Shown here: positions 15,751 through 23,146 of the stretch, one piece after another | Layout: every line of letters starts with the position of its first letter | Position numbering within the stretch: the first letter of the stretch is position 1 | Assembly: GCA_964444795.1 (NCBI GenBank) | Contig: CAYUIQ010000148.1 | Location: forward strand, 1-23,146 | DNA from: JABMRP01 sp964444795 | GTDB taxonomy: Bacteria > Planctomycetota > Planctomycetia > Pirellulales > Thermoguttaceae | DNA: 23,146 bases | Direction: 5' to 3' | Notes under the pieces: model-generated | Databases searched by the model: none | What the model saw: the letters and a program-made list of their open reading frames with translations, nothing else | What the model was told of the DNA's origin: nothing | Program-made: the position numbers and the translations under genes

Positions 15751-17106
15751 CTACGGTCGTACTGACGAACCGTGGTTTCCCTTGCGTAACTCCAGTTCGT
15801 ACTTGTGGGTGAGTCCGTCGAGCATCATGGTCACGAGCGTACTGCTCATGCAGTAGTCGGGGACGCCCAGCGGACGGCCCGAGATCGAGTCGTAGTGTTC
15901 GCTGATGCCGTTGCGGATCGCGTTGCCCACTGTCTTGTCGGCGATCCCCGCGGCAAGGTCCTTGTGGCCATAGGCGGCCAGACCGGAGGCGATCTGGTAG
16001 TTCGTCGGCGGCCACACGTCGCCGCGCCAGAAGGCGCTGGACTTCCATCGCTTGTCCGTTCGATCCACGGTAGGCACCGGCAGCGGCGTCATCCAGGCGG
16101 GCGAGGCCAGCACCTCGGCCATGCGGCCGGCCATCGCTTCGGTGGGAACGCCCGCGGCCAGCGGAATCCAGCTCCCGATCGTTGCCACCGGAATCTTCTC
16201 CAGCGTGTCGCGTCGGACGGAGAGAAACGTGCCCGCGTCTTCGTCCCACATGTGGTCGCGCATGCCCTTGATGCCCTTTTCCATACGCAGCTTGCGTCTT
16301 GCCGCCATTTCCTTGTCGCCGGCGATTTCCGCCAGTTCTGCGAGGCTGCGTTCGCCCAGGATCAGGTAGGCGTTGTTGCCGGGCACGCAGATGTCGGCAT
16401 ACCAGGGGCCTTCTTTGGGGCCTTTGCGCTTAGGATGGACGGTCATTTGCATGTCGTCCATGTTGCATTCGTAGTCGAACGTCTCCCATCTGGCGTGTTG
16501 CAGTTTGCCCGTGTAGGCGCCGAGCGTGATCAGCCCGTTGTCGTGCAGATCCCGTTCGCGCCAATACCAGTCGTGGAACCGTTCGAGCCTGGCGAGACAT
16601 TGCCGAAGGAGTTCCTTATCACCGTTGCGTCGGTAGACCCGCCCGACGCCCCAGGCGAGGATCGGAATCTGCGAGAACTGCCGAACCTCTTGCGGCTCCG
16701 TCTTGATGGCCACCGTGATCATGTCCCGGGCATACTCGGGCGCGTCCCGGTTCCAGCGGTCCTGGAAGTCCCAGTAGTTTTGGAACACGTCGCGAATGAG
16801 CTTCTTTTTGTCGGGCAGGATGCTCAACAGATCGACGACGAACATCGTGTCCCAGATCCACTGGCCCCTATAGTACGGTCCGCCGGGAACGATCCAGGTG
16901 TTTTTCAACGGCGGCGTGGGCGGCCGGATCTTGTCCAACACGCACTTCTCGATCACGCGCTTGGCAAGCGCGAGCACCTCGGGGCTGTTGGCCTCGAAAA
17001 GCGATCCCGTGTCGAGCGTCGCGGGTTCAGACGCACCGCCGAAATCACGCAGCGCGCTCACCAGAGACGCTCCGCCCACCGTTTTGAGAAAGTCGCGTCG
17101 TTTCAC
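15751..17106 (-). CDS. Tat-exported (alpha/alpha)6-toroid glycoside hydrolase, GH63/GH37/MGH-like
   Basis: 451 aa from a GTG at 17106, chosen because GGAGG lies 7 nt upstream and the Tat signal KRRDFLKTVGGASL follows at once; an open frame continuing to 17283 is leader, since the promoter lies inside it. RGQWIWDTMFVVDLL (about 80-94), ETFDYECNMDDMQ (about 208-220), FWRGDVWPPTNYQIASGL (about 359-376) and SEHYDSISG (402-410) follow the order seen in GH63, trehalase-like and mannosylglycerate-hydrolase-like toroids. The probable general acid is D217 or D218 and the general base E403. The family hydrolyses alpha-glucosidic or related bonds by inversion; the substrate here is unknown. An internal promoter precedes it. 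The S9 peptidase gene starts 31 bp downstream. Confidence 0.82.
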   Translation of the reverse strand: MKRRDFLKTVGGASLVSALRDFGGASEPATLDTGSLFEANSPEVLALAKRVIEKCVLDKIRPPTPPLKNTWIVPGGPYYRGQWIWDTMFVVDLLSILPDKKKLIRDVFQNYWDFQDRWNRDAPEYARDMITVAIKTEPQEVRQFSQIPILAWGVGRVYRRNGDKELLRQCLARLERFHDWYWRERDLHDNGLITLGAYTGKLQHARWETFDYECNMDDMQMTVHPKRKGPKEGPWYADICVPGNNAYLILGERSLAELAEIAGDKEMAARRKLRMEKGIKGMRDHMWDEDAGTFLSVRRDTLEKIPVATIGSWIPLAAGVPTEAMAGRMAEVLASPAWMTPLPVPTVDRTDKRWKSSAFWRGDVWPPTNYQIASGLAAYGHKDLAAGIADKTVGNAIRNGISEHYDSISGRPLGVPDYCMSSTLVTMMLDGLTHKYELELRKGNHGSSVRP

Positions 17107-17263
17107 GTGATGGCCTCCATGTTTGTCCGGTGTTTGCTCACCAGTCCCCCATACCCCCCGTTCGCCGTCAACCTTCGGAAACGGGTCGGTTCCCATGCGA
17201 TCGTAGATCACCGTCTCGGTAGTCTTCCGCATCGCTGCCGGGGCAAGGTGCGGTACCACCATC

Positions 17264-17292
17264 ATTGTAGAGCCAATCCACACCGCTGTAAA
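17264..17292 (-). promoter_or_regulatory. Strong predicted sigma-70-type promoter inside the minus-strand gene train
   Basis: On the minus strand TTTACA (17287-17292) and TACAAT (17264-17269) are exactly 17 nt apart, each 5/6 to the consensus. Transcription would begin near 17257 and give a leader of about 150 nt before the GTG at 17106. It would drive the GH63-like, S9 and malic enzyme genes apart from the two upstream genes. Confidence 0.6.
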
Positions 17293-17330
17293 AGCGCGGC
17301 CGGCCCATCAACTCACCACGCGCTGAGGCA

Positions 17331-19460
17331 CTACTCGCCGTAGATCGCGACCTCGGCCATGCGACCTTCGGGATTGGCGAAGTTGTCGCAGCGGCCACCC
17401 ACGAATACGTCCTTGCAGCCTTCGGGACGAGTGACCGGCAGTTTGCCGGAGAGGATCGGCTTGTCGGAGCCGTTCAGATAGACGGCCACCTCTTGCCCAC
17501 GCCGGATCAGGCGAACGTGGTTCCAGGTCTTCGGCTCGATGACCGGCCCGCCGGAGATCGTCTCGTTTTTCTCGTTACCGTTGAAAAAGAAGAGGCGTCC
17601 GGCAACGTCGCTTGCGGCGGCGGTTCCGGCGATTCCCAGGTGGTCGCCGGGGCAGTGCTTGTCGCCGTCGGGACCCAGCGAGAACAGGTAGCCAGTCACC
17701 GCGCGGTTGTCGTTGGGAAGACCGTTCCAGAAGAACAACTCGACCGCGTAGTCGCCGCCCGGCGTGAATTGCGCTTTCATCCTTCCGCCGACAAACTGAA
17801 CGGCGCGGGGCTTCTCGACGCCGGTACGCAGGCCGCCGTGGTTCGGGCCGTCGAGGTAGAAGACGTAGCCCGGCTGATAAGTGCCGTGGTTCCCGTTGCC
17901 CGAGGCGTCCACCGCCCGGTTGCCTTCGATTTCTCCAAGACGCCAATAGGCAAACGGCTTTTCGGCGAGAATCCGCCTGGCGTGCGCTCCTTGCGAGAGC
18001 ACGATCTTGCGGCGCGGCCGGCCGGACAGCTCTTCGAACATCTCCAGGAGCGAATCGACGAAGATCGTCTCGACGTCGTCCTGGGTCGACGTGTGCCGCG
18101 CGGGCCAGGTGTTGTAACCGCCCAGCGGCCGGACTTCGGGCGGCGGGATGTAGCCGATGCATCCGTTGGCCAGCGTAATGTTGAACATTGCCTCCAGCGG
18201 GCACTGCAACTTGAGTTTCAAGCCCGTGCCGGCGTAGACCTCGGCAGGCATGGCCGCGATGCCCTGGTTCCCGATGCGAATGGCCTGGAGCTTCGCCTCC
18301 ACCTCGTGGAGTTCCTTGAGCAGGACGATTTCCCGCGCATAAACCTCGGATTGCGTGCGGGGGTCACGGCCGTTCATTTCGGCGAAGATCTTTTCGCCCC
18401 AGGCCACAATCTCCTTGTCCGGTTGCTGTAGCTTGACGGTCAGCCGCCGCTCGGCCACTGCCATCGGCACCGAGTCGTGGAATTCGATCCGCTTGTAGGC
18501 CAGCAACGCGGCGTTGGCGACCGACGCGGCGTATTCTGAGCGGGAGATCGACTTGGGAGGATTGGCGTAGTCCTGCCATTGCTGATCGCCGCTGGTGCCC
18601 TGCGACATCATCGCCACGAACGACTCGTCGCCGTCGGCCAGCGTCTTGGCCAGAATCCGCGCGAAGTCGCCGTAGTAGTCGGCCGAGATCGGACGAGCCC
18701 CGAAGTAGTGCATCGAGTAGTTGGCCAGCAGCGCCATCGGCTTTCCGTCGAGGTCCTGCACGGCCAGCACCGAGACCTCGGGGTCGGACGGGCCGCAGGG
18801 GCCGATGTAGTCCGGGTTCTGATAGCCCGGATGCATCATTGCTCGAACCGTCCGCCGGCCGGTCGGATCGACACCGATGCAATCGGGGCGTCGGATGAAC
18901 CGGCGGCAGTGCGTGCCTTCCGGATGGTCCTCGGACGACCACCCGATTCTCGCCCGGCGAAGGTCGCCGGCCGCTTTCTCGATGCACTCGACCAGTTTGC
19001 CGGGCAGGAACTTGCTGTACTCGGGATCGGCCTCGGTGCCCAGCCCGCTCAGAACCGATCCGCCGGAGTGCGTGTGCGTCGCTGAGATCATCATCTGGTT
19101 GCGCGGAATGCCCGTCGCTTTCGACGCGGCCTCCTTCACCGTCTCCACCAGTGGCGAGCGGAAGCCCACCACATCAACGACCATCAGCACCAATTTCTTC
19201 GCGCCGTCGTCGATCACCAGGCAGCGGGCGAACACCGGATCGGTTACGGAGTCGGCCGAACGACTTAAGAAGCCCCCGCAGACGAGCACGGGGAACTTCC
19301 GCGGCGTGATGTCGACCCGGGCGGTCCCCGCGCGGAGCACTCCGCCGTGGGGCGGTTCGGCGGTCCGGGCGATGCCTGCCGGAAACACCCCGCCAACACA
19401 CACGAGCCCGGCACCAGACGCCGTACGAAGGAATTCACGGCGATCGGCAAGACGATTCAT
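17331..19460 (-). CDS. Tat-exported neutral/alkaline ceramidase-like protein with C-terminal LamG domain
   Basis: 709 aa; ATG at 19460 with GGGAG 7 nt upstream. The Tat signal DRREFLRTASGAGLV is followed by AGTARVDITP, the start of the neutral/alkaline ceramidase N-terminal domain (PF04734-like, about residues 40-490). SATHTHSGG (126-134; H129, H131) is the zinc-site motif, NYSMHYFG gives a further His, and SQGTSGDQQW resembles the active-site loop. Neutral ceramidases cleave the amide bond of N-acyl sphingosine, but planctomycete members are numerous and their real substrates are unknown. Instead of the usual C-terminal immunoglobulin-like domain, residues about 520-709 (AYWRLGEIEGNRAVDASGNG onward) form a LamG/concanavalin-like domain of the kind that binds glycans. 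The FAD oxidoreductase stop lies 74 bp upstream. Confidence 0.88.
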   Translation of the reverse strand: MNRLADRREFLRTASGAGLVCVGGVFPAGIARTAEPPHGGVLRAGTARVDITPRKFPVLVCGGFLSRSADSVTDPVFARCLVIDDGAKKLVLMVVDVVGFRSPLVETVKEAASKATGIPRNQMMISATHTHSGGSVLSGLGTEADPEYSKFLPGKLVECIEKAAGDLRRARIGWSSEDHPEGTHCRRFIRRPDCIGVDPTGRRTVRAMMHPGYQNPDYIGPCGPSDPEVSVLAVQDLDGKPMALLANYSMHYFGARPISADYYGDFARILAKTLADGDESFVAMMSQGTSGDQQWQDYANPPKSISRSEYAASVANAALLAYKRIEFHDSVPMAVAERRLTVKLQQPDKEIVAWGEKIFAEMNGRDPRTQSEVYAREIVLLKELHEVEAKLQAIRIGNQGIAAMPAEVYAGTGLKLKLQCPLEAMFNITLANGCIGYIPPPEVRPLGGYNTWPARHTSTQDDVETIFVDSLLEMFEELSGRPRRKIVLSQGAHARRILAEKPFAYWRLGEIEGNRAVDASGNGNHGTYQPGYVFYLDGPNHGGLRTGVEKPRAVQFVGGRMKAQFTPGGDYAVELFFWNGLPNDNRAVTGYLFSLGPDGDKHCPGDHLGIAGTAAASDVAGRLFFFNGNEKNETISGGPVIEPKTWNHVRLIRRGQEVAVYLNGSDKPILSGKLPVTRPEGCKDVFVGGRCDNFANPEGRMAEVAIYGE

Positions 19461-19534
19461 AACAGGGCTCCCGGTAAACTGATGGCTATGCGGCCGGGGT
19501 GTCTTCTCAAATGGTCAAGTCGAAGGCGGTGGTT

Positions 19535-20992
19535 TTAGCTTTCAAAAAACACGCCGTCTCTTTTAAGCGTATCTCTCAAATTGCCGTATGGCAGATCACG
19601 TGTGCCGAAGTTTCTTGCGGCACAGAGAGCGGCGGCGGTTCCCGCGGCTTGTCCCTGTCCCATGCAGCATACGGTGTTTCTGGTGGACATGTGGGGCCGG
19701 TGGTCCGAGGTGATCATCATGCCGGCGGCGTAGAGGTTTTCGATCCCCGCAACGACCAGTGCGCGATAGGGCAGGCCGTAGGTGCCGCCGCCGCGGATCT
19801 GGTAACGCGGAGCCGAGTCGTGAAAACCGTAGGCCATAATGTCGTCGTCGAAATGTCGGCCTTCGATGACATCTTCGTGGGAAATATCGTAGTCGCAGTT
19901 GATGAGTCGGCCGCGGCGGATGTTGAGCGTCGGGCTGGTCCGGGCCATGAAGGCTTTATCGCAGCCGGGGACATATTTCCTGAAGAGTTCGACGGCCTTT
20001 GCCTGGCGCCTTCTCACTTCAAGCTCCGCCTTGGCCATATCATCGCGGTTGATGACGCTACCCGGAACCTTGAAATTACACTTGACGAACATCAGGTAAT
20101 GGTCTTGCACCGTGGTGATCATGGACGACATGCCGATTTTTCTCGCCTCATCCCGGAAATCGCCTCCCAGGCCCCCGTTGAAACGCACGACTTTCCCGTC
20201 TTCACCGCTGCGCATGCCATGGGCAAGTTGATTGGACCCGCCGTGGGCTTCGAGGTAGGCAATGTAGCGGTCCAGATCCACATTCGCCAGGCCGATACTG
20301 TTACAGCAGGCGTAATCGTTGGGCACGGTGTGCTCGGCGCCGGCAAATGCCGCCAGATCGCCGTAGGCCGAGCAGTCCACGAACGCTTTCCCGTAGATTG
20401 CCTCTCTGCCGGACCGACTGTCTATGATCGCGCCTCGGATGCGACTGCCGTCGACAATGGCGCCGGTAAGCAGTGTATTCACGGCGATGAAGACTCCGGC
20501 TTCGTCGAGCATTTCCATCGTGACAAGCTTGTACAGTTCGGTGTCGATTGCGGTACACACCGAATCATAATTGTATCCCACGGACATCTCGGCATGTCCG
20601 GACGTTCCGCCGACCTTCCGGAGGCGGTCGATAATCTCCTGAGGAATCCCTCGGACAACCTGAGTCTTCTTTGCTCCGGGGAAAGCCTTCCAGAGGTTGT
20701 AGAAGCTGTGCAGCGCCGTCCCCCCTTCGGTTACGGTTCCGCCGGTGTAGCCTTTGCGCTCGATCAAGATCGTCCTTGCACCGTTTCGCGCGGCGGCCAG
20801 CGCCGCCACCACGCCGCCCGTACCCGCGCCGGCAACGACCACGTCGAAGTGCCTGATCGGCAGATTCTTCGCTGGTTCGAGATAATGATCCGTCTTCCGG
20901 GTTACCTTCTCTTGAGCGTTTCCTTCTTGACAGCCGGCGAGCATACCGGCGCCCAACAGAAGACCACTTTTCGTGAATTCCCGACGATCCAT
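19535..20992 (-). CDS. FAD-dependent oxidoreductase, Tat lipoprotein
   Basis: 485 aa; the ATG at 20992 has the best Shine-Dalgarno of the window (AAGGAGG, 8-9 nt upstream). The N-terminus DRREFTKSGLLLGAGMLAGC combines a twin-arginine motif with a lipobox (LAGC, C21), so it is probably exported folded and anchored as a lipoprotein. The FAD-binding Rossmann motif is VVVAGAGTGGVVAAL (G55, G57, G60) with an acidic residue in ILIERK (E78). GGTVTEGGTALHS and the C-terminal CCMGQGQAAGTAAAL are typical of the FAD_oxidored (PF12831) family. Reaction and substrate are unknown. It is the first gene of the minus-strand train; only an isolated TACAAT (21070-21075) with no -35 box was seen upstream. Confidence 0.88.
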   Translation of the reverse strand: MDRREFTKSGLLLGAGMLAGCQEGNAQEKVTRKTDHYLEPAKNLPIRHFDVVVAGAGTGGVVAALAAARNGARTILIERKGYTGGTVTEGGTALHSFYNLWKAFPGAKKTQVVRGIPQEIIDRLRKVGGTSGHAEMSVGYNYDSVCTAIDTELYKLVTMEMLDEAGVFIAVNTLLTGAIVDGSRIRGAIIDSRSGREAIYGKAFVDCSAYGDLAAFAGAEHTVPNDYACCNSIGLANVDLDRYIAYLEAHGGSNQLAHGMRSGEDGKVVRFNGGLGGDFRDEARKIGMSSMITTVQDHYLMFVKCNFKVPGSVINRDDMAKAELEVRRRQAKAVELFRKYVPGCDKAFMARTSPTLNIRRGRLINCDYDISHEDVIEGRHFDDDIMAYGFHDSAPRYQIRGGGTYGLPYRALVVAGIENLYAAGMMITSDHRPHMSTRNTVCCMGQGQAAGTAAALCAARNFGTRDLPYGNLRDTLKRDGVFFES

Positions 20993-21425
20993 TCTTTCCC
21001 CTCCTTCTCTAAGCCGACATTTCCCGTTTGGGTTGAGCCGGGAGGCGATCCAGGCTCGTAATCGTGATTATTGTAGCTTCGCCCCCCCGTGTCTAGCGCG
21101 AGAGAAGTTCTCGACTGCGCGGGCGCGTTCTGGGGGTTCCATTGGTCAGATCTCACTCATCGGCTCGAAGAATCCCGAGCCAACACCTACAGTCTGGCCG
21201 GCGGCCCGCTGCGCTCGGTCGATCGGCAGGGTCGGGTGGTCGATACGACGTACGATCTGCCGGGGCGCGCGATCGAGCAGCGACGCCGATCTCCATTCGA
21301 TCGACTGGCACGATGGCCGGATGGAGTTTTTGGGGAGGACAAGGGTATGCCACACGGTGCGATACGAGCGTCCGGGGCTGTAAGATTGCGGTAAGACCGC
21401 TGTAAGATCACCGCACATCCATGCC
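20993..21425. other. Non-coding stretch with gene debris upstream of the FAD oxidoreductase
   Basis: Apart from the RHS/YD-repeat remnant described separately, this stretch holds an isolated minus-strand TACAAT (21070-21075) and three GTAAGA words at 21380, 21391 and 21402, exactly 11 bp apart. No intact gene is supported on either strand. Confidence 0.5.
21168..21299 (+). pseudogene. Remnant of an RHS/YD-repeat protein
   Basis: One plus-strand frame reads NTYSLAGGPLRSVDRQGRVV and then DTTYDLPGRAIEQRRR. This follows the YD-repeat rhythm (YDxxGR...DRQGR...TYDxxGR) of RHS-family proteins almost exactly over two units. The similarity ends about 21290 and does not continue upstream of about 21180, and there is no start codon context or Shine-Dalgarno sequence. 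It is best read as a short decayed piece of a large RHS gene left beside the tRNA gene. Low complexity is not the cause; still, a stretch of about 35 residues is short, so chance resemblance is possible. Confidence 0.4.
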
Positions 21426-21460
21426 AAAAGGACTTACGCCGATTTGACGTAAGTCCTTTT
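21426..21460 (-). terminator. Rho-independent terminator after tRNA-Leu
   Basis: The arms AAAAGGACTTACG (21426-21438) and CGTAAGTCCTTTT (21448-21460) are perfect 13-bp reverse complements with a 9-nt loop. The A/T ends let it act in both directions. It lies 11 bp beyond the 3' end of the tRNA on the minus strand. Confidence 0.8.
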
Positions 21461-21471
21461 GTACCAGAGAG

Positions 21472-21555
21472 TGCCGAAGAGAGGATTTGAACCTCCACGT
21501 CCCGAGGGACACTAGGTCCTGAACCTAGCGCGTCTGCCAATTCCGCCACTTCGGC
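21472..21555 (-). tRNA. tRNA-Leu(CAG)
   Basis: On the minus strand the acceptor arms GCCGAAG and CTTCGGC pair fully, with discriminator A. The anticodon arm is CTAGG-TTCAGGA-CCTAG, giving anticodon CAG. The variable arm is long (GTCCCGAGGGAC) as in class II tRNAs, and the T-arm contains GGTTCAAATCC. The gene is 84 nt with the discriminator, and CCA is not encoded. The T-loop sequence and D-arm (GGCGGAATTGGCAGAC) match bacterial tRNA-Leu. Confidence 0.97.
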
Positions 21556-21566
21556 GTGACCCCTAG

Positions 21567-21595
21567 TTTGTAGGACAAAAAGGCTCGCAGTTCAA
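21567..21595 (-). promoter_or_regulatory. Predicted promoter of tRNA-Leu
   Basis: On the minus strand TTGAAC (21590-21595) and TACAAA (21567-21572) are 17 nt apart, with 11 nt from the -10 box to the mature tRNA 5' end. The geometry suits a short-leader tRNA transcript; each box matches the consensus at 4/6. Confidence 0.45.
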
Positions 21596-21711
21596 GGCCA
21601 CCCCCCCAGCAGAATCATCCCGAGACTCGGTCCGCGGTGGCAACGGCCTCGGAAAACACCCCGTGGCTCTCTTGCCGTGCAACATGGGCGAACAAGCCTA
21701 CAGACAATTGG

Positions 21712-21745
21712 CCCCGTCTATCGGTTCGCCCCGTCTATCGGTTCG
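21712..21745. repeat. 17-bp perfect tandem duplication over the stop codon of the HzsA-related gene
   Basis: CCCCGTCTATCGGTTCG occurs at 21712-21728 and again directly at 21729-21745. The stop codon (TAG, minus strand, 21735-21737) lies in the second copy, so the first copy is a non-coding duplicate of the gene end. The protein sequence is unaffected. Confidence 0.9.
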
Positions 21746-23146
21746 CGTCGATCAGGGCTCGGATGTTCTCGGCGTCGACCGCGGCCCAATGTTTGCGTTT
21801 GTCCAGCCAGACCTGATATTTGGCCGCGTCGTCTTCGTTCATCCCTTCGGTATAGTCGCCGGAGAAGGGCACGGCCAGATCGATCCAGCAGGCGATCGTG
21901 TCCATCTCGGCTCGCGAAAGGGTGGCCTTTTCGTGACCTTTTTGCAGCAACTCGATCAGCGGGCTCTTCGCCGCCCCGGCCTCGTAGGGGGCCAACATGG
22001 GCGGAGCCGATTGCGGGCTGACCCAACTGGCAATCTTCGGATTGGCCAGCGCGCTGTAGGCGTCGCTCCAGTTCTTGCGTGCCCGGCCGTCGAACGTCGT
22101 TGCTCCTTCGAGGCTGATCTTGCCTCGGCCCTCGGCCACTTCCTTGCGGTTGTGGCACTCGACGCAATGCCGGTCGAGGATCGGTTGCACCTGACGGACG
22201 AAACTGAAACCGCGCGGGTCGGTATTGAAATCGTCGAGTTGCTGGGGGCCGGTCTTCATCGCCTGGGTGAGCGCCGGATCGGCGACCGGCGTGGTGTTCT
22301 TGTCCTCGTGACAGCCGACGCACGAGAACGTCTCACCCGGCTGAAGCGTCGACCAACTCCGCATCGTCTGTACGACGTGTCCGTTGTCGTCCAGCGCCTG
22401 GAAGTAGAGCGGCGTTCGGGCCGGCACGATGAAGGCGGCCGAGCCGTCGTCATGCACTCGGGCGGTACCCAACACGCGTTTGACGTCCCACGCTCCGTTG
22501 ATCGAGATGGGCGTACTGACCAGCGCGCCGCCGGCCGGTCCGCGGTTGCCGTTGCTGCCCACGCCGGCAGCCCGGAAGTCCAACGCCACGACGCGCAACT
22601 TCTTGATCGTTCCGCGCGGGATGCCCTCCAGCCCGGGACCGTAGTAGACGTCTTGGAGAAAATACCGGCCGGTTGTCTGGCGATAATCGACGCGACTGGG
22701 ACGCGCCGGCGGCTCGGGGCGAGCGGCCAGGGGAATCGACTGGTTGCACGAAATCTTCGGGTCGGCCGCCAGAAGTTCCCGCTGTCCGTCGATGTCCATG
22801 TAGTAAACGCCGAACGGCTTCTTCGACGCCGAACGCCCTTTCTCACTGCCCTCGGGCGAATAGGTGACCAGATACTCCGTCTCGTTCAGGGGGAACGGAT
22901 ATTGAAACTGCTCGCCCTGGTAGCCGTACATGTCGATCCGCACGGCATCGGTCTGGCGCACCGGGGCGATAAGCTGCACGCCCGAGTTTTCCTGCCGCCC
23001 CTTGGTTGTGTCGATCAATGCCAGTTTGCCCTTCTGGTACGTGTGGTGGCCCGAAAGCACGCAGAGGATCTTCTGTGAGCCGGGGATTCCGCGGGCGTGC
23101 AGGATCGTGGTGGGGAACCATGAGTTATTGCCGTAGAACTCGGTTT
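21735..23146 (-). CDS. HzsA-related CxxCH cytochrome-like protein (partial, C-terminal part)
   Basis: About 470 residues are visible; the 5' end lies beyond the right edge, since the frame is open through 23146. KILCVLSGHHTYQKGKLALID, EYLVTYSPEG and GVYYMDIDG belong to the propeller-like part. IPRGTIKKLRVVALDF, RVLGTARVHDDGSAAFIVPA and QTMRSWSTLQPGE are typical of planctomycete proteins related to the hydrazine synthase alpha subunit (HzsA-related). Two c-type haem motifs follow: CVGCH (22308-22322) and CVECH (22152-22166). The segment after the second, QVQPILDRHCVECH with the downstream LINPxxS-like part, resembles the cytochrome domains of planctomycete surface proteins. Presence of this family does not imply anammox: HzsA-related proteins are common in non-anammox Planctomycetes. 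Probable role is an exported haem protein of unknown activity. Confidence 0.82.
   Translation of the reverse strand, partial: TEFYGNNSWFPTTILHARGIPGSQKILCVLSGHHTYQKGKLALIDTTKGRQENSGVQLIAPVRQTDAVRIDMYGYQGEQFQYPFPLNETEYLVTYSPEGSEKGRSASKKPFGVYYMDIDGQRELLAADPKISCNQSIPLAARPEPPARPSRVDYRQTTGRYFLQDVYYGPGLEGIPRGTIKKLRVVALDFRAAGVGSNGNRGPAGGALVSTPISINGAWDVKRVLGTARVHDDGSAAFIVPARTPLYFQALDDNGHVVQTMRSWSTLQPGETFSCVGCHEDKNTTPVADPALTQAMKTGPQQLDDFNTDPRGFSFVRQVQPILDRHCVECHNRKEVAEGRGKISLEGATTFDGRARKNWSDAYSALANPKIASWVSPQSAPPMLAPYEAGAAKSPLIELLQKGHEKATLSRAEMDTIACWIDLAVPFSGDYTEGMNEDDAAKYQVWLDKRKHWAAVDAENIRALIDANR

Noticed and set aside
15805..17343. 512-codon open frame on the plus strand opposite the GH63-like gene
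   Set aside because: Shadow frame of His/Arg/Val-rich composition; the minus strand shows family motifs and a Shine-Dalgarno sequence.
21187..21549. Small minus-strand frame beginning MAELADALGSG through the tRNA
   Set aside because: This is the well-known false protein produced by translating a tRNA-Leu gene.
21663..23078. 471-codon open frame on the plus strand opposite the HzsA-related gene
   Set aside because: The minus strand carries two CxxCH motifs in frame with recognised family sequence; the plus frame does not.
21735..23146. Evidence for anammox metabolism from the HzsA-like sequence
   Set aside because: HzsA-related haem proteins occur widely in non-anammox Planctomycetes and no other anammox gene is present here.

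Overview
The window looks like chromosomal DNA of a planctomycete, probably Pirellulales-like. This is inferred from gene content, not from a marker gene. The supporting signs are a high density of secreted type I sulfatases, Tat-exported Gfo/Idh/MocA and FAD oxidoreductases, an HzsA-related dihaem protein, a URO-D-like protein of a kind common in this phylum, an autotransporter-repeat protein, GC-rich sequence and short palindromic elements between genes.

Layout. (1) 1-456, minus: the start of a secreted PATR-type repeat protein whose reading frame is broken twice. (2) 771-7095, plus: a run of sulfatase with C-terminal HEAT repeats, URO-D-like protein, second sulfatase, and secreted clan GH-A-like hydrolase with a C-terminal lectin-like domain. 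Palindromes of 20 bp and 83 bp lie in the last two gaps. (3) 7096-7315: a cluster of small hairpins between convergent genes. (4) 7316-8683, minus: a Tat-exported Gfo/Idh/MocA dehydrogenase, divergent from a third sulfatase (8965-10326, plus). The third sulfatase is followed by another palindromic element and an unrecognised secreted propeller-like protein (10485-11903, plus). (5) 20992 down to 11966, minus: a five-gene train of FAD oxidoreductase lipoprotein, ceramidase-like protein with LamG domain, GH63/GH37-like toroid hydrolase, S9 (DPP-IV type) peptidase, and ACT-domain malic enzyme. A good internal promoter sits before the third gene. (6) 20993-21600: an RHS/YD-repeat remnant, a 13-bp-stem terminator and tRNA-Leu(CAG) with its promoter. 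(7) 21735 to the right edge, minus: the C-terminal part of an HzsA-related CxxCH protein.

How it may work together (inference): almost every protein is predicted to be exported. Regions 2, 4 and 5 read as accessory catabolism of sulfated glycans or glycoconjugates. Sulfatases remove sulfate, the GH-A-like and GH63-like enzymes cut glycosidic bonds, the oxidoreductases modify sugars, and the ceramidase-like and S9 enzymes attack amide or peptide bonds. No SusC/SusD pair, transporter, sulfatase-maturating enzyme or regulator is visible. I did not find a defence system, CRISPR array, integrase or intact mobile element. The most unusual points are the domain fusions, the Glu in place of Asp in the S9 triad, the URO-D-like protein without a zinc site, and the intergenic palindromes.
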